A stretch of DNA of 35,534 nt from an uncultured cyanobacterium (lineage in GTDB: Bacteria > Cyanobacteriota > Cyanobacteriia > PCC-6307 > Cyanobiaceae). Both the position numbers and the translations under genes were made by a program. This document shows, in pieces, positions 29,523 to 35,534 of this stretch; positions within the stretch are counted from its first letter, which is position 1, and each line of letters starts with the position of its first letter. The notes under the pieces were generated by a model. It searched no databases. It saw nothing but the letters and a program-made list of their open reading frames with translations, and had not been told where the DNA came from. The DNA is taken from NCBI GenBank assembly GCA_903935205.1, contig CAIZQU010000032.1:1-35534 (forward strand). The letters run 5' to 3'.

Positions 29523-31448
29523 ATGCAGAAACTGACAGCCGCCTCCCCCGAGACCCATTCCCCCGACCTGGTGGCGGAAAACCTGGCTGCGTTGCAGGCG
29601 CTGTTCCCCGAACTGATCACCGAGGGGCCGGATGGTGTGGCGGTGAATATCGATGTGCTCAAGGCGCTCGTGGGCGATAAGACCGTGAGCGATGCCGATG
29701 AGAAGTACGGCCTCAACTGGCATGGCAAACGCCGTGCCCGCCAGCTGGCGCTCACCCCTTCGACGGGAACCCTGCGCCCTTGTCCGGAGGACAGCGTGGA
29801 TTGGGACACCACCCAGAATCTCATGATCGAGGGTGACAACCTGGAAGTGCTCAAGCTCCTTCAGAAGAGCTACGCGGGGAAGGTGAAGCTTATCTACATT
29901 GACCCGCCCTACAACACTGGCAAGGATTTTGTCTATCCCGATAACTTTCAGGATAATATCAAGAATTACCTAGAACTCACCGGCCAAACGGGGGGCGGAG
30001 GCAAGAAACTCTCCACCAATACCGAAGCCTCAGGACGCTTTCATACAGATTGGCTGAACATGATGTATCCGCGCCTAAGGCTGGCACGGAATCTACTTAG
30101 AGAGGATGGAGCGATATTCGTCTCCATTGACGACCATGAACTCAACAGTCTTGGAGCCATCCTTGACTCAATATTTGGAGTTGAGAACTTCGTTGGCGTA
30201 TTCGTCTGGGAGAAGCGAACCACTCGCGAAAACAGAAAGGTATTCTCAGTAAACCACGACTATATTGTTTGTTATGCGCGAGAGAAGGCATTCTTTGAAG
30301 CGGCAAGGTGCCTGCTCCCTCGCAGCGATGAAAATGAGGATCGCTTCTCAAACCCGGACGACGATCCTCGAGGACCATGGCAATCTGTATCAATGAATGC
30401 GCAAGCCGGCCCTGGTCGGCGTAAAGAACAGTTTTATACAGTTACAACACCTTCCGGACGCAAAGTAGAGCCGCCCTCTGGGCGCTGCTGGGTGTACACG
30501 GAAGATCGATTTGAAGAACTGATTTCGGATCGCAGAGTCTGGTTCGGGGAGAACGGAGAAAATGTTCCTAGAATGAAGTGCTTTCGAAGCGAATCAAATG
30601 ATGGCATTGTGCCACACACATTATGGCGGGCGGAAGAAGTAGGCACCACCGACACTGCGAAGAAAGCTATTAAGGACTTGTTCAAGGGGATTGAAGTCTT
30701 CGACACTCCGAAGCCAATTCCGTTGCTGCAACGGATTGTCCAGATTGGCACCAATGATCAACACTCTGACATCATCCTGGATTTCTTCGGGGGAGCTGCT
30801 CCAATTGGCGAAACAGCCTATCGGCAAAATCTTGCTGACTCGGGGCGACGTCGCTTTATTGTTATTCAACTGCCCGAGACACTACCTGATGATTCGCCCG
30901 CACGGCAATTAGGGTATGAGACGTTGAGCCAAGTGGCAACTGATCGTCTGCGCCGCGCTGGCAAACAGTTGAAAGATCTGAATCCACTATTCAATGGTGA
31001 CCTCGGCTTCCGCGTCTTCAAGCTCGATTCAACTAATATCCAAGAGTGGGCCCCAGATTGCGACAAGATCGCCGAAACCCTTGAAGCCTCCATCGAGCAC
31101 CTCAAGACTGACCGCACTGAGCAGGACATCCTCTTTGAGCTTCTGCTCAAGCTGGGCCTTGATCTCTGCGTGCCAATTGAAACCCAAAAGATGGAAGGAA
31201 GTGCAAAGCACATCCACGACCTCCACTCCATTGGTGGAGGCTCACTGCTGGTCTGCCTTTCCAAATCCATTCCGCAGGACGATGTGGAGCCTCTGGCCCT
31301 CACCCTCGTGGCATGGAACCAGGTATTGAAACCTGCTGGAGACACCACTGTCGTCTTCCGCGACAGTGCCTTTGCTGATGACGTGGCCAAGACAAACATC
31401 ACCGCCATCCTCCAGCAGCACGGCCTTGAGACCGTGAGAAGCCTGTGA
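29523..31448 (+). CDS. Type III restriction-modification DNA methyltransferase (Mod)
   Basis: The protein has 641 residues with the beta-class order, catalytic motif before AdoMet motif. Motif IV DPPY is at 127-130 in IYIDPPYNTG, implying N6-adenine (or N4-cytosine) methylation. SDWLNMM-like FHTDWLNMMYPRLRLARNLLREDGAIFVSIDD follows, and the C-terminus VVFRDSAFADDVAKTNITAILQQHGLETVRSL is typical of type III Mod. The motif I region is unusual: DFFGGAAPIGE at 420-430 where DFFAGSGTT-type sequence is expected. The target recognition domain should lie in the middle third (about 220-390). It is placed before dinD and res and overlaps dinD by GTGA. Confidence 0.92.
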   Translation: MQKLTAASPETHSPDLVAENLAALQALFPELITEGPDGVAVNIDVLKALVGDKTVSDADEKYGLNWHGKRRARQLALTPSTGTLRPCPEDSVDWDTTQNLMIEGDNLEVLKLLQKSYAGKVKLIYIDPPYNTGKDFVYPDNFQDNIKNYLELTGQTGGGGKKLSTNTEASGRFHTDWLNMMYPRLRLARNLLREDGAIFVSIDDHELNSLGAILDSIFGVENFVGVFVWEKRTTRENRKVFSVNHDYIVCYAREKAFFEAARCLLPRSDENEDRFSNPDDDPRGPWQSVSMNAQAGPGRRKEQFYTVTTPSGRKVEPPSGRCWVYTEDRFEELISDRRVWFGENGENVPRMKCFRSESNDGIVPHTLWRAEEVGTTDTAKKAIKDLFKGIEVFDTPKPIPLLQRIVQIGTNDQHSDIILDFFGGAAPIGETAYRQNLADSGRRRFIVIQLPETLPDDSPARQLGYETLSQVATDRLRRAGKQLKDLNPLFNGDLGFRVFKLDSTNIQEWAPDCDKIAETLEASIEHLKTDRTEQDILFELLLKLGLDLCVPIETQKMEGSAKHIHDLHSIGGGSLLVCLSKSIPQDDVEPLALTLVAWNQVLKPAGDTTVVFRDSAFADDVAKTNITAILQQHGLETVRSL

Positions 31449-32311
31449 ATAAAGATCTTCTACAAAAGATGCAAAGCCAGTTCGATGCTCTTGCTCGCAA
31501 GGAGCCAGGCGCCGATGAGGTGGAGTTCTGGTTTGCCCGTGACCTGCAGGAGCCCCTTGGATATGCCCGTTGGGAGAACTTCATCACCGCGATCCAGCGG
31601 GCAATCGAGTCCTGCAGGACAACGGGGTACGACCCGGACCACCATTTTCGTGGCGTCACGAAAATGGTCCCCATCGGCAGCGGTGCGGGTCGATCGATTG
31701 ATGACTTCATGCTCACACGCTATGCCTGCTATCTGATCGCCCAGAATGGTGATCCGCGTAAAGAGCCAATTGCTTTTGCTCAAAGTTACTTTGCCGTTCA
31801 GACCCGGAAGCAGGAGCTGATCGAAGAGAGGATGAACCTGCTACGCCGAATGGAGGCACGGGAGAAGCTGCGCGCATCAGAGAAGACACTCTCAGACAAT
31901 ATTTATGAGCGGGGCGTCGATGACGCTGGGTTTGGACGAATCCGATCCAAGGGCGATGCTGCGCTCTTCGGAGGTCACACAACAAAAGCGATGAAAGAGA
32001 AATATGGCATCACCCAAACACGACCGCTGGCCGACTTCTTGCCCACGTTGACTATTGCCGCCAAGAATCTGGCGACAGAAATGACCAACCACAACGTTCA
32101 GCAAGCTGACCTTAAGGGAGAGCCTGCCATCACCGAGGAGCACGTACAGAACAATACAAGCGTTCGTCAGATGCTGAATGAACGTGGAATCAAGCCGGAA
32201 GCTCTGCCAGCCGAAGAAGATATCAAAAAGCTGGAGCGGCGCGTCAAAACCGATGAGAAGAAGTTGGGCAAGAAATCAGGACGTCTGCCGCAAAAGGGAA
32301 GCGAAACATGA
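31445..32311 (+). CDS. dinD: DinD-like (Bro-N-type) protein
   Basis: The protein has 288 residues from a GTG overlapping the mod stop codon. The segments FWFARDLQEPLGYARWENFITAIQRAIESC, then DDFMLTRYACYLIAQNGDPRKEPIAFAQSYFAVQTRKQE and the GHTTKAMKEKYGI motif are characteristic of DinD (DNA-damage-inducible protein D), whose N-terminal part resembles phage Bro-N antirepressors. E. coli DinD is SOS-induced and reported to act on RecA filaments. In type III operons it is sometimes found between mod and res, where its role is not settled. The Lys/Glu-rich C-terminus is probably disordered. It overlaps res by ATGA. Confidence 0.9.
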   Translation: MNKDLLQKMQSQFDALARKEPGADEVEFWFARDLQEPLGYARWENFITAIQRAIESCRTTGYDPDHHFRGVTKMVPIGSGAGRSIDDFMLTRYACYLIAQNGDPRKEPIAFAQSYFAVQTRKQELIEERMNLLRRMEAREKLRASEKTLSDNIYERGVDDAGFGRIRSKGDAALFGGHTTKAMKEKYGITQTRPLADFLPTLTIAAKNLATEMTNHNVQQADLKGEPAITEEHVQNNTSVRQMLNERGIKPEALPAEEDIKKLERRVKTDEKKLGKKSGRLPQKGSET

Positions 32312-35300
32312 AACTTCACTTCGAACCAAACCTCGACTACCAGCTGCAAGCGATCGAAGCAGTTTGCGACCTCTTCCATGGGCAGGAAACCTGTCGTACG
32401 GAGTTCACCGTCACGAGGGAAGCTGCCGGGGGGCAACTTTCATTGCTGGAGAATGATCTTGGCATCGGTAACCGGCTCACACTGCTCGACGACCAATTGC
32501 TGGCCAACCTGCACGCCATTCAGCTGCGCCACGGCCTTGCGCCCTCAGCTGCGCTCGAATCAGGCGACTTCACTGTGGAGATGGAAACTGGCACCGGCAA
32601 GACATATGTCTATCTGCGAACCGTATTCGAGCTCAACAAGCGCTACGGCTTCACCAAGTTTGTGATCGTGGTGCCCTCGGTGGCCATCAAAGAAGGTGTC
32701 TATCACACCATTGAGACTGTAGCTGAACACCTCAAGGGCCTCTACGCGGGAACCCCCTTCGACTTCTTTATCTACGACTCTGCCAAACTTGGCCAGGTGC
32801 GCAACTTTGCCACCAGCCCCCAAATCCAGATCATGGTGATGACGGTGGGCGCCATCAACAAATTCGGCGATGAGCAGCAGGCGCAGACAGAGGAAGCAGA
32901 CGAGACCGCCCGGCGAGAGAAGTCTAAGAATGTGATGTATCGCCCCAGCGAAAAAACCGGCGGCGAGAAGCCCATTGACTTGATCAGAGCAACGTGCCCC
33001 ATCCTGATTGTTGACGAGCCCCAAAGCGTGGAAGGCGGGCTGGATGGCAAGGGCAAGAAGGCCATGGCGCGCATGAATCCTCTATGCAACTTGCGTTACT
33101 CCGCAACCCCGAAGCAGGCACATCACATGGTCTACAAGCTCGACGCGGTGGACGCCTACGAGCGCAAGCTTGTGAAGCAGATCGAAGTGGCGGCAGCCTC
33201 GGTGGAAGGTGGATTTAACAAGCCGTTTGTTCGGCTGCTATCCGTGAGCAACAAAGGTGGTATTCGCGCAAAGGTGGAACTCGACATGCAGGCAGGTTCT
33301 GGTGTCGTACGCCGAGAAGTCTTTGTGCAAGACGGAGACCTTCTTGAAATGACAACCCAAAGGGCCGTGTACCGCGATTTCAGAATTGGTGAAATTCGCG
33401 GAGCCAAGGGCACAGAGTTTCTTGAGCTTTGCTATCCCGGTGGCGAGTCGTTTCTACATATCGGAGAGGCCTATGGAGATGTCGAGCCCCTTGCGATCCA
33501 GCGCCAGATGATCAAACGCACCATCAAGGAACATCTGGACAAGGAGAAGCGGCTACGCCCCCAGCGCATCAAGGTGCTCAGCCTGTTCTTCATCGATTCT
33601 GTGGAGAAATATCGGTTATACGACTCCGAAGGCAACAAAATGAATGGCGAATATGCCCGCATCTTTGAAGAAGAATACCGCCGCCTCGCCAATCATCCCG
33701 ACTACCAGACCCTCTTCCAGGAAGTAGATCTTACAACTGCTCCTGCAGAGGTGCACGACGGATACTTTGCCATCGACAAGAAGAAAGTGGGTGGCAAGAC
33801 TGTGGAGATATTCAAAGATTCCAAGGGTGAAGGAACCACCAAGGCTGACGACGACACCTACAACTTGATTATGCGTGATAAGGAGAAGCTCCTCAGCCTT
33901 GATACGCCGTTGAAATTCATCTTCTCGCATTCCGCACTCAGAGAGGGCTGGGACAATCCAAACGTCTTCCAGATCTGCGCACTGCGGGAAATGTCCTCCG
34001 AGCAGCAGCGCCGCCAGACCATTGGCCGTGGCCTGCGCCTCTGCGTGAACCAAGACGGCGAACGTCCGCCGGGCTTTGAGTTCAACACGCTGACTGTGAT
34101 CGCCACCGAGAGCTACGAGCAGTTCGCTGAAAATCTCCAGAAGGAAATCGAAACCGATACCGGCATTCGCTTTGGCGTCGTTGAAGCCCACCAGTTCGCT
34201 GGTCTTACCATCTTCGGAGCCGATGGCCAACCCGCCCCGCTGGGACTTGATCAGTCGAAACAGCTCTGGGAATTCCTAAAGACTGAAAAGTTTCTCAATG
34301 CCCAAGGCAAGGTACAAGACGCTCTGCGTGCAGCGCTCAAGAACGACACATTGACCCTGCCTGAGCCGTTCGCGGCCCAGCTCCCACAAGTGAGGGAGAT
34401 CCTCCGCAAGCTTGCCGGCCGTCTGGAGATTAAAAACGCTGACGAACGCAGGCAAATAAAGAGCCGCCAGGCCGTGCTGCACGGTGCGGACTTCAAGGCA
34501 CTGTGGGATCGCATCAAGCACAAAACCACCTACCGGGTGCAGTTCGACAACGAGGCCCTACTGTCCAACTGCATTAAGGCGCTGGCAGAAGCACCATCCA
34601 TCGCCAAGACTCGTCTGCAATGGCGCAAGGCCGACATTGCCATTGGCCTCTCGGGTGTGGACGCCACTGAGAAGTCCGCCGCACCCGTGACCCTCGACGA
34701 GAGCGACATTGAACTGCCCGACATCCTGACCGATCTTCAGGACAAGACCTCGCTCACGCGTCGCAGCATTTACCGCATCCTCGTGGATAGCAGGCGGCTC
34801 GATGATTTTAAGCGCAACCCGCAGCAGTTTATCGAGCTGGCCGCTGAGATCATCAACCGCACCAAACGTATGGCCTTAGTGGATGGCATCAAGTACCAGC
34901 GGATCGGAGATGATGCCTACTATGCCCAGCAGTTGTTCGAGAGCCAGGAGCTATCGGGTTATCTCAAGTCAATGATCGATGCCAGCAAGTCGGTCCATGA
35001 ACAGGTGATTTACCAATCGGACATCGAACGAACCTTTGCCGAGGACCTTGAGAAGAACGAGGCGATCAAGGTCTACGCCAAGCTCCCAGCCTGGTTCAAG
35101 GTTCCCACTCCCCTTGGACCATACAACCCAGACTGGGCTGTCCTGGTTGATAGGCCTGAGGGGGAGCGTCTGTATCTGGTAGTAGAAACAAAAAGCAGCT
35201 TGTTTACGGACGACTTGCGCGACAGAGAAAGCGCGAAGATCAACTGTGGCAAGGCACACTTCAAGGCGCTTGCGATCGGTAATAATCCCGCAGGGTATTT

Positions 35301-35340
35301 GGCTGCGCGATCTGTTGACGATGTCTTGGCTGTCTTGTAA
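32308..35340 (+). CDS. Type III restriction endonuclease Res subunit
   Basis: The protein has 1010 residues, the usual size. The SF2 motor is complete: Walker A GTGKT at 95-99, the DEAD-box variant DEPQ at 236-239, SAT at 265-267 and motif VI QTIGRGLR ending at 577, preceded by SALREGWDNPNVFQICALRE. The nuclease is a C-terminal PD-ExK domain: PDW at 941-943 and ETK at 960-962. With Mod it would cut unmodified DNA after ATP-dependent communication between sites. No catalytic residue appears lost. Its start overlaps dinD by 4 bases, and the stop is 53 bases before attC 2. Confidence 0.95.
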   Translation: MKLHFEPNLDYQLQAIEAVCDLFHGQETCRTEFTVTREAAGGQLSLLENDLGIGNRLTLLDDQLLANLHAIQLRHGLAPSAALESGDFTVEMETGTGKTYVYLRTVFELNKRYGFTKFVIVVPSVAIKEGVYHTIETVAEHLKGLYAGTPFDFFIYDSAKLGQVRNFATSPQIQIMVMTVGAINKFGDEQQAQTEEADETARREKSKNVMYRPSEKTGGEKPIDLIRATCPILIVDEPQSVEGGLDGKGKKAMARMNPLCNLRYSATPKQAHHMVYKLDAVDAYERKLVKQIEVAAASVEGGFNKPFVRLLSVSNKGGIRAKVELDMQAGSGVVRREVFVQDGDLLEMTTQRAVYRDFRIGEIRGAKGTEFLELCYPGGESFLHIGEAYGDVEPLAIQRQMIKRTIKEHLDKEKRLRPQRIKVLSLFFIDSVEKYRLYDSEGNKMNGEYARIFEEEYRRLANHPDYQTLFQEVDLTTAPAEVHDGYFAIDKKKVGGKTVEIFKDSKGEGTTKADDDTYNLIMRDKEKLLSLDTPLKFIFSHSALREGWDNPNVFQICALREMSSEQQRRQTIGRGLRLCVNQDGERPPGFEFNTLTVIATESYEQFAENLQKEIETDTGIRFGVVEAHQFAGLTIFGADGQPAPLGLDQSKQLWEFLKTEKFLNAQGKVQDALRAALKNDTLTLPEPFAAQLPQVREILRKLAGRLEIKNADERRQIKSRQAVLHGADFKALWDRIKHKTTYRVQFDNEALLSNCIKALAEAPSIAKTRLQWRKADIAIGLSGVDATEKSAAPVTLDESDIELPDILTDLQDKTSLTRRSIYRILVDSRRLDDFKRNPQQFIELAAEIINRTKRMALVDGIKYQRIGDDAYYAQQLFESQELSGYLKSMIDASKSVHEQVIYQSDIERTFAEDLEKNEAIKVYAKLPAWFKVPTPLGPYNPDWAVLVDRPEGERLYLVVETKSSLFTDDLRDRESAKINCGKAHFKALAIGNNPAGYLAARSVDDVLAVL

Positions 35341-35393
35341 TGCCGCATCTATTTTGCTTATCCGGCTACTGTCGACTTGTGCAATGGCTAACC

Positions 35394-35448
35394 GTCTAAC
35401 GAATAAGGATAGATCGCGCGAAGCCGCGATCTTATCCGGTCGTTGGAC
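35394..35448 (+). repeat. Integron attC site 2
   Basis: GTCTAAC (35394-35400, RYYYAAC) and GTTGGAC (35442-35448, GTTRRRY) pair with each other over six Watson-Crick positions and one wobble. Between them GGATA-GATCGCG (35407-35418) pairs with 35425-35437 over 12 bp with one extra unpaired T (35432), around a 6-base loop, leaving unpaired spacers next to the boxes. Length is 55 bp, at the short end for attC sites. The bulge sits on the opposite arm from the two bulges of attC 1, so it is less canonical. It lies right after res in the same orientation as attC 1. Confidence 0.8.
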
Positions 35449-35477
35449 TAGCCCTTTTGGCTATCGATCAGCCAGCC

Positions 35478-35534
35478 ATGGTAGATACGTCAGCCCGAGT
35501 CTCGGCTTTCCTTCTGGATGCGTGCGGGAGACGA
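35478..35534 (+). CDS. Possible start of the next cassette gene (partial)
   Basis: An ATG 30 bases after attC 2 opens a frame that continues through the end of the window (19 codons, beginning MVDTSARVSAFLLD). Cassette genes usually begin within a few tens of bases of the upstream attC, so the position fits. Too little sequence is present to identify it, and no strong ribosome binding site is visible. Confidence 0.35.
   Translation, partial: MVDTSARVSAFLLDACGRR

Larger units (their letters stand above)
25392..35442 (+). mobile_element. Putative 10-kb integron cassette carrying a defence operon
   Basis: If both attC sites are real, recombination at G/TTRRRY would release 25392-35442, about 10,050 bases. 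This single unit holds a promoter candidate and five overlapping plus-strand genes (helicase, DUF4391, Mod, DinD, Res). I found no further attC between the genes; the gene junctions are overlaps or at most 14 bases, leaving no room for one. The outer box of the right attC (GTCTAAC) pairs with the cassette's own left box (GTTAGGC) with one G-T wobble. Most cassettes carry one small gene, so this size is extreme. An alternative is that the operon arrived by other means and landed between two pre-existing cassettes. Confidence 0.6.

Overview
This window is a piece of a high-GC cyanobacterial chromosome, most likely a picocyanobacterium of the Synechococcus/Cyanobium group. Three things suggest this: an alpha-cyanobacterial-looking Gap2-type GAPDH, a short RRM protein with a glycine-rich tail, and a gene neighbourhood (argH, a Dus enzyme, grpE-dnaJ-tusA-like-rsgA, ybaB, murB-murC, gap2) that I remember as core picocyanobacterial synteny. 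The assignment is inference; there is no rRNA or marker gene to settle it.

Layout. (1) 1-2270 is a poorly coding region. It holds a decayed second copy of the gap2 3' end with its terminator, and a two-gene minus-strand pair (ribbon-helix-helix protein plus small membrane protein). (2) 2269-9848 is housekeeping: gap2 (minus); murC-murB-ybaB (plus; cell wall and a nucleoid-associated protein); then a tightly overlapping minus-strand operon grpE-dnaJ-tusA-like-rsgA. (3) 10665-14476 is a type IV pilus motor operon, pilB-pilT-pilC. (4) 14469-23835 is mixed core metabolism: a BaiN/HI0933-type flavoprotein, a tRNA-dihydrouridine synthase, an RRM protein, argH, a GAF-PP2C phosphatase, a DUF1622 membrane protein, a formylglycine-generating-enzyme homologue with both catalytic cysteines, and a three-histidine-box membrane desaturase.

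(5) From about 23.9 kb the character changes. A frameshifted and internally deleted integron-integrase-type tyrosine recombinase (23899-24550) is followed by lower-GC, plus-strand DNA. Two elements there look like integron attC sites: 25306-25397 and 35394-35448. Each has RYYYAAC and GTTRRRY core boxes and an imperfect inverted repeat with extrahelical bases. A lone GTTGGGC box at 24712-24718 is the exact reverse complement of the outer box of the first attC, as expected for the 5' edge of the first inserted cassette. The sequence therefore reads as integrase remnant, attI-like junction, cassette 1 (about 0.68 kb, one unknown 130-residue protein), cassette 2 (about 10.05 kb), and the start of a cassette 3.

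Cassette 2 carries one five-gene, translationally coupled operon: a SNF2-type helicase with a PLD-like N-terminus, a DUF4391 protein, a type III (Mod-like) DNA methyltransferase, a DinD/Bro-N-type protein, and a type III Res subunit with intact helicase and PD-ExK nuclease motifs. It has its own candidate promoter. The most interesting claim here is that a complete multi-gene restriction-type defence operon sits inside what looks like one unusually large integron cassette, next to a dead integrase placed in the unusual same-strand orientation.
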